Assembly (NCBI GenBank): GCA_965215215.1
Contig: OZ244043.1
Coordinates: forward strand, 1,550,001 to 1,614,000
Length of the DNA: 64,000 nucleotides
DNA from: CALDTK01 sp965215215
GTDB lineage: Bacteria; Bacteroidota; Bacteroidia; Chitinophagales; Saprospiraceae
Direction: 5' to 3'
Shown here: positions 8,413 to 16,491 of the stretch, piece after piece
Numbering within the stretch: position 1 is the first letter of the stretch
Layout: each line of letters begins with the position of its first letter
Translations under genes and position numbers: made by a program
Notes under the pieces: model-generated
What the model saw: the letters and a program-made list of their open reading frames with translations, nothing else
The model's database searches: none
What the model was told of the DNA's origin: nothing

Positions 8413-8490
8413 TGCCGCTTCGGACGAAGTTTACGCTAGGTTCAGCCCTGTGATCTCGTCTTAACTCACCAATCTGTATATCTCAATCTT

Positions 8491-10737
8491 ATGGGGAGTA
8501 GTACCCTTACCCTGTTGTTTCCGCTGTTCGGAGTTCTCGCCTTAGGCTACACGTTTATTCGCTCGAGCTGGGTGGGTAAGCAAGATCCCGGAAACGAGCG
8601 CATGCAGCGCATCGGTAAAAACATCGCCGACGGCGCGATGGCTTTCTTGAAGGCGGAGTACAAGGTGCTCGCGCCCTTCGTGCTCGTGGTGGCGGCGGTG
8701 CTCGCGTTTACGGCCAACTCCGAGACGTCGAGCGTCCTGATCGGAATCTCGTTCATCCTGGGCGCCATTTGCTCGGCGTTGGCCGGGTTCATCGGGATGC
8801 GCGTGGCCACGAAAGCGAACATCCGCACGACGAGTGCCGCGCGAACGTCGCTCGGGAAGGCGCTCGAGGTAGCTTTCGCCGGCGGTTCGGTGATGGGCAT
8901 GGGGGTAGTCGGCCTCGGGCTGCTCGGCCTCGGGCTGCTGTTCTACTTCTTCTCCACCCAGTTCGGTATCGACGCCGTCGTGGGCGAGGAGGAGCTCTAC
9001 CGCAATTCGATCGTCCAGGTGATCACGGTGCTGACCGGGTTCAGTTTTGGCGCAAGCTCCATCGCCCTCTTCGCGCGCGTGGGCGGCGGTATCTACACCA
9101 AGGCGGCCGATGTCGGCGCCGACCTCGTGGGTAAGGTCGAGGCCGGTATCCCGGAGGATCACCCCCTCAACCCCGCGACCATCGCCGACAACGTGGGCGA
9201 CAACGTGGGTGACGTGGCGGGTATGGGGGCCGACCTCTTCGAATCGTACGTGGGCTCCATCATCGGTACGATGGTGATCGGCACGGCGACCATCGGGATC
9301 GGCGCCTTCACCGTCGACGGTGCTTTCGCCGGGCTCAACCTCGTACTGTTGCCGCTCGTGCTCGCGGCGGTGGGCATCGTGACGTCGATCATCGGTACCC
9401 TCTTCGTGAAGGTGAAAGAGGGGGGCGACCCGCAGAAGGCATTAAACCGGGGCGAGTTCATCGCCTCGGGGCTCATGATTGCGGCGACCTACGGGGTCAT
9501 TTCCTGGATGGTGCCGAGCGAAGGATTCACGCTCCTTGGCTTCGAGCAAAACGCCACGGCCGTTTCTTACTCGGCGCTCGGAATCTTCTGGGCGGTGATC
9601 ATCGGCCTGGCGGCCGGTCTGCTCATCGGTTTGATCACCGAGTACTACACCGGCACGGGGACGAAGCCCGTGACCTCGATCGTGGAGCAGTCGGGCACGG
9701 GGGCGGCAACCAACATCATCGCCGGCCTGGGCGTGGGTATGATGTCGACCGCGGTTCCTATCCTCATCCTAGCCGCGGCCATCATTGGCGCCTTCTACTT
9801 CGCCGGCCTGTACGGGATCGCGATCGCGGCGGTGGGTATGCTCTCGAACACCGGCATTCAGTTGGCCGTGGATGCCTACGGACCCATCTCCGACAACGCG
9901 GGGGGGATCGCCGAGATGGCCGAGCTCCCGAAAGAAGTGCGCAGTCGTACGGACAAGCTCGACGCGGTGGGCAACACCACCGCGGCGATCGGTAAGGGCT
10001 TCGCCATCGGCTCGGCGGCGCTAACGGCGCTCGCCCTGTTCGCCGCCTTTATTACGAGCTACAACGTAGCGCACCCGCTCACCCCCATCTACGGGATCAA
10101 CGTGATCGACGCGGAGGTGATGGCGGCGCTGTTCGTGGGGGGGATGCTTCCCTTCGTGTTCAGCGCGCTGTCGATGAACGCGGTCGGCCGCGCCGCGAAC
10201 GACATGATCGAGGAGGTACGGCGTCAGTTTCGGACGATCCCCGAGCTCACGAACGCACTCGCGCTGATGCGCAAGTACGACGGTGCGGACATGGACACGT
10301 GGAGTGCGGAGGATCGACGCGTGTTTGATCTAGCGGACGGGAAAGCGGAGTACGAGAAGTGCGTAGAGATCTCGACGAAGGCTTCGATCCGCGAGATGAT
10401 CTTGCCCGGTTTGATCGCCATTCTGGCGCCGGTAGTCGTGGGCTTTCTCGGCGGCGGCGAGATGCTCGGCGGACTGCTGGCCGGGGTAACCGTCTCGGGC
10501 GTACTGATGGCCATCTTTCAGTCGAACGCCGGCGGCGCCTGGGACAACGCCAAAAAGATGTTCGAGGAGGGCGTCAATATTAAGGGCGTGATGTACTACA
10601 AGGGTTCCGATCCGCACAAAGCAGCTGTGGTCGGCGACACGGTCGGTGATCCGTTTAAGGACACTTCCGGACCGAGTCTCAACATCTTGCTCAAGCTGAT
10701 GAGTGTAGTCGCGCTGGTGATCGCGCCGCTGATATAA
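8491..10737 (+). CDS. hppA: membrane-bound ion-pumping pyrophosphatase
   Basis: Polytopic inner-membrane enzyme that couples pyrophosphate hydrolysis to H+ or Na+ export. At 748 residues it has the family's usual size. The substrate-binding block is clear (YTKAADVGADLVGKVE, then NPATIADNVGDNVGDVAGMGADLFESY), as is the C-terminal mirror region with GDTVGDPFKDTSGPSLNILLKL. In the segment GNTTAAIGKGFAIGSA the position diagnostic for potassium dependence is Ala, not Lys, which places it in the K+-dependent class. That class includes Na+ pumps and H+ pumps, and sequence reading alone does not separate them. A strong hairpin terminator follows. A mini-hairpin copy lies at 9044-9057. Confidence 0.96.
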   Translation: MGSSTLTLLFPLFGVLALGYTFIRSSWVGKQDPGNERMQRIGKNIADGAMAFLKAEYKVLAPFVLVVAAVLAFTANSETSSVLIGISFILGAICSALAGFIGMRVATKANIRTTSAARTSLGKALEVAFAGGSVMGMGVVGLGLLGLGLLFYFFSTQFGIDAVVGEEELYRNSIVQVITVLTGFSFGASSIALFARVGGGIYTKAADVGADLVGKVEAGIPEDHPLNPATIADNVGDNVGDVAGMGADLFESYVGSIIGTMVIGTATIGIGAFTVDGAFAGLNLVLLPLVLAAVGIVTSIIGTLFVKVKEGGDPQKALNRGEFIASGLMIAATYGVISWMVPSEGFTLLGFEQNATAVSYSALGIFWAVIIGLAAGLLIGLITEYYTGTGTKPVTSIVEQSGTGAATNIIAGLGVGMMSTAVPILILAAAIIGAFYFAGLYGIAIAAVGMLSNTGIQLAVDAYGPISDNAGGIAEMAELPKEVRSRTDKLDAVGNTTAAIGKGFAIGSAALTALALFAAFITSYNVAHPLTPIYGINVIDAEVMAALFVGGMLPFVFSALSMNAVGRAANDMIEEVRRQFRTIPELTNALALMRKYDGADMDTWSAEDRRVFDLADGKAEYEKCVEISTKASIREMILPGLIAILAPVVVGFLGGGEMLGGLLAGVTVSGVLMAIFQSNAGGAWDNAKKMFEEGVNIKGVMYYKGSDPHKAAVVGDTVGDPFKDTSGPSLNILLKLMSVVALVIAPLI
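9044..9057 (+). repeat. GTTTT mini-hairpin, GGC-GCAA-GCT
   Basis: Copy inside hppA; third pair is G-T wobble. Confidence 0.65.
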
Positions 10738-10762
10738 TCGCTCAGCGTACCACCCGGCCAGT

Positions 10763-10802
10763 AAGGATGCAGCTTGGGTCACGCGACCGAAGCTGCATCC
10801 TT
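10763..10802 (+). terminator. hairpin terminator after hppA
   Basis: A 13-bp perfect stem (AAGGATGCAGCTT, 10763-10775, with 10790-10802) is extended inward by GGTC/GACC around an ACGC loop. The T-tract after it is weak. Confidence 0.75.
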
Positions 10803-10997
10803 CGTTGGTGGATGATGCAGAACTCTGTGTGTTTGCTGAAGGTCACCGGTGCGATTGTTGAAGCGAGCAGGGCAACGTTATCGGACAAAACTAGGTAGAG
10901 GCTAGAAACATCGAAAATCTAGACAGTATAATTCGAACTCGTACGCTAATTTTCGGTTGATCTGGAAACCTACCGCAGTCCTAACCAAATAAAACCA

Positions 10998-11192
10998 ATG
11001 CCTGCCCAATCTCAACCTGCGCCCGCGAGTGCGCGCCTGACTACACCACCCGAATCCGCCATCGAGCGGAAGAATCGAGAGCAGCGCGCGCTCAGCGTAG
11101 CCCGCGACATGTTGCGCAACGGTTGCGCGAGCAACACCATCACGCGCTACACGGGGCTCGATGAGGCCGCCCTGCGTAGTCTGTCCGTCTAG
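10998..11192 (+). CDS. 64-residue protein with Rpn-tail-like motif
   Basis: Small hypothetical protein. The N-terminal half is Pro/Ala/Ser-rich and probably disordered. From about residue 23 it becomes helical and charged, ending in SVARDMLRNGCASNTITRYTGLDEAALRSL. That ending resembles the short helical repeat found at the C-termini of Rpn/PD-(D/E)XK transposase-like nucleases (pattern AKxMLxxGxxxxxIxxxTGLxxxxIxxL). Here it stands alone with no nuclease domain nearby. A very strong terminator begins 21 bp after its stop codon, which argues that the unit is really transcribed. Function unknown; a DNA-binding or protein-interaction role is conjecture. Confidence 0.6.
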   Translation: MPAQSQPAPASARLTTPPESAIERKNREQRALSVARDMLRNGCASNTITRYTGLDEAALRSLSV

Positions 11193-11212
11193 GCAGACCT
11201 GGCCTTAACCAA

Positions 11213-11253
11213 ACAAACGGCCCTCCCGCAGCAAATGCAGGAGGGCCGTTTGT
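11213..11253 (+). terminator. strong hairpin terminator
   Basis: A perfect 14-bp stem ACAAACGGCCCTCC (11213-11226) pairs with 11240-11253 and is followed by GTTTG. It terminates the small gene before it and faces the convergent DUF2147 gene. Confidence 0.85.
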
Positions 11254-11291
11254 GTTTGAACTGTGCCCGGAGTTATGCTCCACCGGTTGCG

Positions 11292-11720
11292 CTATGACTC
11301 GGCGCGGCGCCAGGTTTGAGTGCGGTATAGCCCCGTCCAGTGCTTACCGCGCACGTAAAGCACGTTGGGGTCTTCCTCGATCCAGATGGACAGCCCGTAG
11401 GTTTTGTCGGACTCTGGATCGTAAACCTCTCCGTCTTCCCACTCCTTCTCGCCGCCGGGCTCCAGGTCGCTCATGATCTCCATACCGAGGTAGGGTTGAT
11501 CCTTGAATTTGCCCGAGCAGGTGCCGCATGTAGGGTCGGCGCTGGCGTCCATCGTTTTCGCGATCTTGCCGAAGAGCTTGCCGTCGCGTTCGAAAATCTC
11601 GATGATCGAGCGGACTTCCCCGGAGTTCTCGTCGATGGTCTCCCAGCTGCCGATGGCGGATTGGGCGTAAGATCCGAGGGCGAACCAGAGACTACATAGC
11701 GTAAGGAGTGTGACCTTCAT
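11292..11720 (-). CDS. DUF2147 family secreted protein
   Basis: A 142-residue protein with a Sec signal peptide (about residues 1-19, ending SYAQ) and a short beta-barrel-like domain: IGSWETIDENSGEVRSIIEI, then IMSDLEPGGEKEWEDGEVYDPESDKTYGLSIWIEE and a final KHWTGLYRTQTWRR. This is the DUF2147 pattern, a lipocalin-like periplasmic family of unknown function. Two cysteines in DPTCGTCSGKF are an additional pair that could form a disulfide. It lies 33 bp downstream of the outer-membrane-protein gene on the same strand and may be cotranscribed with it. Confidence 0.85.
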   Translation of the reverse strand: MKVTLLTLCSLWFALGSYAQSAIGSWETIDENSGEVRSIIEIFERDGKLFGKIAKTMDASADPTCGTCSGKFKDQPYLGMEIMSDLEPGGEKEWEDGEVYDPESDKTYGLSIWIEEDPNVLYVRGKHWTGLYRTQTWRRAES

Positions 11721-11753
11721 AGGTACACCCTAACGGACGACGGGCCGCGCTAG

Positions 11754-12869
11754 TTATTCACGGGCGAAGCTCCAATCGCGACCGAGGCTAACGCCCATGG
11801 AGAGCACGAGGTCGAAGCGGCGATCGGTGGGGTCGTTGTCGTTGTCGGTGAAGACGTCGGTATCCGAACCGATGGTGCGGCCTTCCAGGCGGACGTAGCT
11901 GTCGTCCAGTGGGGTTAGCTGCAGGCTGAGTCCGAAGTCGTTCGTGCTTAGGTACGCGTCACCGGTCAGAAAGGAACCCCGGGCGGCAACGGCGAGCCGA
12001 TCGCTCACGAGGTAGCGGAGCGTGGCCATACCGTTGACGCCGCTCAGTGCGTCTTCCCCGTTCTCGCCCGTGGAGTTGGTACTCGTCGCTATCGAGCCAT
12101 TGACGAGGATCTCGAGTCGCTCGGTGGGCGTAGCCACCAGGTTGAGGTTGCTGTATAGGTTGAACGGCTTATTGGCCCCTAAGGCGTCGAGCGTGTCGAC
12201 CAATCCTTGACGCAGCTCCTGGCCGTAAGTTCCGGTATAGCTGACGGTGAACTCGTCGTTGATCGCGTAGCGAACCACCGCACCGATCGTCTTGGCCTTG
12301 TTGTTCTCCCCGTAGCCGTTGTACTGATTCCCGAGCCAAAGCTCGAAATCGAAGCCCTCGAGACCGCTGTACGCCGCCCTCGCGGCGGCATGGAAGTAGG
12401 GCTCTTGGTAGGTGCTCACCGCTACACTGGAGAAGACATTGTCCTTCGGTAGCGCGCTCTCCACGCCCACGTACGTAGAGAAGAAACCGGCGTCGATCCA
12501 GAAGTCTTTGGCTACGCGTACGCCCGCGTTGGCGTTCTTGATTCGGCTCCCGCCCCAAGCGAGGTCACTCACCTCCCCGAAGAAGACCTCGGCGTTGGCC
12601 CGGATACGATCCGCCTCGTACGCGGCGGCAACGCCCACCGCGTTGAGCCCGAGGATGTTGGCGCGCGAGGACATGGTTTCGAACTCCGTGACCTCGCCCG
12701 CCGCGTAGTCGCCCGTAAAGGCCGCATAATAAGCGTCGGCGTAGGCGGTCACGTTGAGCGTGGAGGTATCACTTTGTGCCTGCCCCAACGCCGGACAGGG
12801 CGTGGACAGCGAGCAAATCGCGCCCGCGAGGGCGGAGAAGGAGAAAGAACGTGTAATCGTCGAAACCAT
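11754..12869 (-). CDS. outer-membrane beta-barrel protein
   Basis: A 371-residue protein with an N-terminal signal sequence (to about residue 30, CPALGQAQ) and then a succession of alternating amphipathic beta strands with Tyr/Phe/Trp girdle residues, ending in an aromatic-containing strand (GRDWSFARE). It resembles the porin-like family that many Bacteroidota encode (outer membrane beta-barrel, OmpL/BBP2 type). No plug domain or TonB box is visible, so it is not a TonB-dependent receptor. Substrate unknown. The DUF2147 gene is 33 bp downstream. Confidence 0.7.
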   Translation of the reverse strand: MVSTITRSFSFSALAGAICSLSTPCPALGQAQSDTSTLNVTAYADAYYAAFTGDYAAGEVTEFETMSSRANILGLNAVGVAAAYEADRIRANAEVFFGEVSDLAWGGSRIKNANAGVRVAKDFWIDAGFFSTYVGVESALPKDNVFSSVAVSTYQEPYFHAAARAAYSGLEGFDFELWLGNQYNGYGENNKAKTIGAVVRYAINDEFTVSYTGTYGQELRQGLVDTLDALGANKPFNLYSNLNLVATPTERLEILVNGSIATSTNSTGENGEDALSGVNGMATLRYLVSDRLAVAARGSFLTGDAYLSTNDFGLSLQLTPLDDSYVRLEGRTIGSDTDVFTDNDNDPTDRRFDLVLSMGVSLGRDWSFARE

Positions 12870-13224
12870 GGATGGGGGTTTTTAAGTCCACGGTTTTACT
12901 GGCGGGCAAGTCGAAAACGAGAAGGCGCAATATCAGACCGAGCGCTTGCCGGCGAAGCTGGATTGGGATAATTTGCTAGTTTCTAGTCGGAAAACCGACC
13001 GTGTCCCGTAATTTGAAAAACATTGTTCCGCACATCTCCCATATGGCGATACGAACGCAACCCGCTTCGATCGAACGCTCGTTTCTCGCCCTGCCTCTCT
13101 ACACTTTATTTTATTTCCCTCGTTTTGCCGGAAGGCTACCCGTTTACGTACGACGCGTCGGCAGGATCGGGCGTGAACCGTGCGCTCCGATCCCGCTATT
13201 CCTCATTTGACCTAGTCTACGATT
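12870..13224. other. intergenic region upstream of histidine kinase
   Basis: A divergent spacer of 355 bp between the beta-barrel gene and the histidine kinase. It holds one exact 15-bp mini-hairpin copy (13122-13136) and a small hairpin GTCGG-AAAA-CCGAC at 12986-12999. I found no convincing gene in it; a short frame at 13001-13210 has no recognisable features. Confidence 0.5.
13122..13136 (+). repeat. GTTTT mini-hairpin, GCC-GGAA-GGC
   Basis: Intergenic copy about 90 bp upstream of the histidine kinase; one of five identical 15-mers. Confidence 0.8.
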
Positions 13225-15111
13225 TTGGCCGAGCACAAGTATTATTTGAAGAGCGAGCTCTACGAGCTCTTCCATACCGACATCGAGATCTTCGATTTCC
13301 TGCAGAGTGGGTCTTTGGATGGGATTTGGTATTGGGACCTAGACCGCAGGGAGGAACAGTGGATAAGTCCCGAATTCTGGCAAATACTCGGGTACGAGGC
13401 GGCTACCCAGCCCCACAAGCACGGCGAGTTCATGGCGCATCTCCTCCGGGAGGACGTGCCGGTGTTCGAGGCCGAGAGCGCCCGCCACATCGGAGCGCCG
13501 AGCCAACCGTTCGAGGCGATCCTGCGCTTCCGGCACGCCGACCGATCGACGGTCATCTTCCGGTGCCGCGGCCTCCTGATCCGCGACGAGGCCGGCGAGC
13601 CCAGCCGCCTGCTCGGCGTGCAGAACGACCTTACCCGGGAGCGCAGGGTAGAGCTGTTGCTCAACGAGACCAACCGGGCCGCACGCATCGGGGCCTGGGA
13701 GCTCAAGCTCGAGACCAACGAACTGTTCTGGAGCGACGTAACCCGCGAGATCCACGGATTGCCGCCCTCCTACGTCCCGGAAGTGGACACGGCCATCGAG
13801 TTCTACCGGGAGGGGGAATCGCGCGAGCGCATTCAGGAGGTGCTAGAGTTAGCGGTCACCGAGGGGCGACCCTGGAACGAGGAGCTGCAACTCGTCACGG
13901 CCTCGGGCAGCCCGATCTGGGTACGTGCCGTGGGCCAAGCCGAGTTCGTGGACGGCAAGCCGGTCCGTATTTTCGGCTCCTTCCAGGACATCCACGAGCA
14001 GAAGCTACGGGACGATAAGCTGGCCGAGCGCGAGCAGTTGTTGCGGCAGAACTTCGATCTGTCGCCCAACGGGATGGTTATCGCCGGGGTCGACGGTCGG
14101 CTCCGTCGGGTAAGCGACAGCTTCGCGGCGATGCTCGGCTACGGTAAGGAGGAGCTGCTCGGCGAGAGCTTTACGACCGCTACGCACCCGGAGGACAAGG
14201 CGAGCAGCGAGGAAATGCTCAAGTCCTTCTTCGAGGGGGCGATTCAGGATGCCAAGATGGAGAAGCGCTACCTCAAAAAGACCGGCGAGGTGGTGTGGGC
14301 GGAGGTTGCCGTCGGCGTGCTGCGCGATGCGGGGGGGCAGCCCAAGAGCTTTCACGCGCAGGTCGCGGACCTCACCGACAGCAAGATCGCCGAAGAGCGC
14401 AAGCGCCGGATCGCATTTCTGGAGGATAAATCCCGCGAGATGGAGCAGTTCGCCTACATCGCTTCGCACGACCTCCGGCAACCCCTCCTAACGATCCGGG
14501 GCTTCGCCGACGTGATCGCCGAGGACTACGCGGAGAACCTCGACGCCGAGGCGCTCGAGTACCTCCGGGTGATCCATAAGTCCGTAGACCGGATGGATAA
14601 CCTGATCCGGGGGCTGCTGGACTACTCGCGTTTGAGTCAGGAGAAACAACTCCAACAAGTCGACGTGAACGCGCTAATCGACGACGTGATCGCCGACCTG
14701 GCGGGACTCATCGAGCGGGAGGGCGCGCGCATTTATCACACCAGCATGCCGAAGGTGTACGGCTACCCCATCGAGCTACAGCAGCTTTTTCAAAACCTGT
14801 TCGCCAACGCCATCACCTACCGCCGCCCGGGCGTCCCCCCCGAGGTAAGCGTCGAGTGCAGAACCCTCTCCGGCGGGTTTCAGCTGTCCGTTATCGACAA
14901 CGGGATCGGGATAGAACCGAAGAATTTCGAACGCATCTTCGGGTTATTTCAGCAGGTGTCCCGCTCGAAATCGGACGGTAGCACGGGCATTGGTCTGGCC
15001 AATTGCAGAACTATCGTACAGCGCCACGGTGGCACGATTTGGGTGGAGTCAACCCTGGGCGTCGGCAGTGTATTCCACTTTACCTTGCTCACGGACAAGG
15101 CCTCCGCATGA
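13225..15111 (+). CDS. PAS-domain sensor histidine kinase
   Basis: Cytoplasmic sensor kinase of 628 residues with no membrane segment. There are three PAS/PAC modules (about 27-140, 150-262 and 270-390), each ending in a PAC-like GVQNDLTRERR, GSFQDIHEQK or AQVADLTDSK. The HisKA helix carries the phospho-acceptor in ASHDLRQPLLTIRGF (H415). The ATPase domain has the N box (NLFANAITYR, about 524-533), G1 DNGIGIEP (558-565), F box IFGLFQQV (571-578) and G2 GSTGIGLANC (585-594). The likely start is TTG at 13225; no nearby ATG precedes the first PAS. Its TGA overlaps the ATG of the receiver gene (ATGA), so the pair is translationally coupled. The signal is unknown; multiple PAS domains suggest small-molecule, redox or light sensing. 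Confidence 0.93.
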   Translation: MAEHKYYLKSELYELFHTDIEIFDFLQSGSLDGIWYWDLDRREEQWISPEFWQILGYEAATQPHKHGEFMAHLLREDVPVFEAESARHIGAPSQPFEAILRFRHADRSTVIFRCRGLLIRDEAGEPSRLLGVQNDLTRERRVELLLNETNRAARIGAWELKLETNELFWSDVTREIHGLPPSYVPEVDTAIEFYREGESRERIQEVLELAVTEGRPWNEELQLVTASGSPIWVRAVGQAEFVDGKPVRIFGSFQDIHEQKLRDDKLAEREQLLRQNFDLSPNGMVIAGVDGRLRRVSDSFAAMLGYGKEELLGESFTTATHPEDKASSEEMLKSFFEGAIQDAKMEKRYLKKTGEVVWAEVAVGVLRDAGGQPKSFHAQVADLTDSKIAEERKRRIAFLEDKSREMEQFAYIASHDLRQPLLTIRGFADVIAEDYAENLDAEALEYLRVIHKSVDRMDNLIRGLLDYSRLSQEKQLQQVDVNALIDDVIADLAGLIEREGARIYHTSMPKVYGYPIELQQLFQNLFANAITYRRPGVPPEVSVECRTLSGGFQLSVIDNGIGIEPKNFERIFGLFQQVSRSKSDGSTGIGLANCRTIVQRHGGTIWVESTLGVGSVFHFTLLTDKASA

Positions 15112-15524
15112 ATCCTAAAAGAACTACCCCTATGGTTTTGTTAGTCGACGACGACGCCGCAACTAATTTTCTGCACCGGCGCGCGATCCGGAAATCACCC
15201 CATGAAGTCGACGTGCTCGACGTGCTCGACGGCGACGAGGCTTTCAAGCAGCTTCGCGCCCTTCACGAAGCGGGGGAGCCCGCGCCGGCGATCATTTTCC
15301 TCGACATCAACATGCCGCGCTGCGACGGCTGGCAGTTTCTGGAGAGCTACCGCACCCTCCCGAAGGAATGGCGCGGGAGTACGCCGGTGTACATGCTCAC
15401 CACCTCGATCAACGTAGACGAGCACGCCCGCGCCCGCTCCTACGAGGAGGTTACCGACGTGCTCGACAAAATGATGGATACCAGCACCTTCACCCGCGTC
15501 TACGCGCCGTTATCGGCTGCGTAA
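15108..15524 (+). CDS. single-domain response regulator
   Basis: A 138-residue stand-alone receiver with no output domain. It has the acidic pair in LLVDDDAATN, the phospho-accepting Asp in IIFLDINMPRCDGW (D66), the switch Thr in MLTTS and the Lys in VLDKMMD. Such receivers act through protein contacts or phosphorelay, not DNA binding. The ATG overlaps the stop codon of the histidine kinase, its evident partner. Its TAA directly abuts the ATG of the LpxD-like gene. Confidence 0.93.
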   Translation: MNPKRTTPMVLLVDDDAATNFLHRRAIRKSPHEVDVLDVLDGDEAFKQLRALHEAGEPAPAIIFLDINMPRCDGWQFLESYRTLPKEWRGSTPVYMLTTSINVDEHARARSYEEVTDVLDKMMDTSTFTRVYAPLSAA

Positions 15525-16439
15525 ATGCAACTGCACGAACCACTACTCGCGTCCGCGCTCGCCGCGAGGACGGGCGCCCGACTGCTCGGGGAGGACCAGC
15601 CCATCCGCGGCGTCAACGAAATCCACCGCGTCGAGGCGGGCGACCTCACCTTCGTCGACCACCCCAAGTACTACGCCAACGCGCTGCGCTCGCGGGCGAG
15701 CGTAATCCTCATCGACCAGGAGCAGGAACCGCCTTCCGGCAAAACGCTCCTCGTGGCACCGGAGCCCTTCGCGATCTACGATGCGCTGGTACGCGAGCAC
15801 AGGCCCCCGTACACGCTCATCGCCACCATCGACCGCTCGGCCGACGTACACGGCTCGGCGATCGTCGAACCGGGGGCGATTATTGGCCCGAAGGTGACCG
15901 TCGGGGCCTACACCCGGGTACAGGCCAACGCCGTCGTTTACGGGCCGGCGCGCATCGGTGCCCACGTGCTGATCGGCGCGGGAACCGTCGTCGGCGACCT
16001 CGCCTTCTACTTCCGCCGCGAAGCCGGCGCATTTCGTCGGTGGACGACGGGGGGCAACGTGGTCATCGAAGACCACGTGGAGATCGGCCCGCAGTGCAAC
16101 ATCGCGCGCGGCGTTGGCTCCACCACGCGGATTGGGGCGGGTACCAAGGTCGACGCACAGTGTCACATCGGTCACGGCACGCGCATCGGCAAAAATTGCC
16201 TGCTCGCCGCCCAGGTAGGTATCTCCGGCAAAGTAACCCTGGAGGATGGCGTAGTGCTCTACGGTCAGGTCGGTGTGGGGCAGAACGTCACGATTGGGGC
16301 CGGCGCGGTGGTACTCGGCCGGGGCGGCGTAACGAAGAGCCTGCCCGGTGGCAAAACCTACAACGGCAACCCGGCGCAGGAGGCACGGACTTGGTTGCGG
16401 GAGCTGGCGGCGTTGCGGAGGTTGGGGAAGGGGTCGTAA
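15525..16439 (+). CDS. LpxD-like UDP-acylglucosamine N-acyltransferase
   Basis: A 304-residue left-handed beta-helix acyltransferase. The N-terminal domain (about 1-100) has the LpxD-like GVNEIHRVEAGDLTFVDHPKY block; hexapeptide repeats follow to about 275, with IGAGT, VEIGPQCNIARG and the catalytic-type His segment DAQCHIGHGTRIG. LpxD adds the second 3-hydroxyacyl chain to UDP-GlcN in lipid A synthesis. Bacteroidota often carry an LpxD paralogue besides the canonical gene near lpxC/lpxA, and this copy, isolated from other lpx genes and fused by operon to a two-component pair, may be that paralogue. The start codon directly follows the receiver stop codon. Confidence 0.85.
   Translation: MQLHEPLLASALAARTGARLLGEDQPIRGVNEIHRVEAGDLTFVDHPKYYANALRSRASVILIDQEQEPPSGKTLLVAPEPFAIYDALVREHRPPYTLIATIDRSADVHGSAIVEPGAIIGPKVTVGAYTRVQANAVVYGPARIGAHVLIGAGTVVGDLAFYFRREAGAFRRWTTGGNVVIEDHVEIGPQCNIARGVGSTTRIGAGTKVDAQCHIGHGTRIGKNCLLAAQVGISGKVTLEDGVVLYGQVGVGQNVTIGAGAVVLGRGGVTKSLPGGKTYNGNPAQEARTWLRELAALRRLGKGS
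15731..15745 (-). repeat. GTTTT mini-hairpin, GCC-GGAA-GGC
   Basis: Copy inside the LpxD-like gene; identical 15-mer on the minus strand. Confidence 0.8.
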
Positions 16440-16478
16440 CCGGCCGCCCGGTAGGCGCCGAACACCCGGTTTGCGTGC

Positions 16479-16486
16479 TAGCTTTC
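16479..16486 (+). promoter_or_regulatory. -7 box of the M14 peptidase gene
   Basis: TAGCTTTC ends 5 nt before the ATG at 16492. Confidence 0.45.
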
Positions 16487-16491
16487 CGGCC

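Noticed and set aside
9539..9552. GTTTT followed by GCT-CGA-AGC on the minus strand
   Set aside because: The hairpin has a 3-nt CGA loop and so lies outside the GNRA pattern; kept out of the count.
16343..16357. GTTTT-GCC-ACCG-GGC on the minus strand
   Set aside because: The stem pairs but the ACCG loop is not GNRA; could be a relative, not counted.
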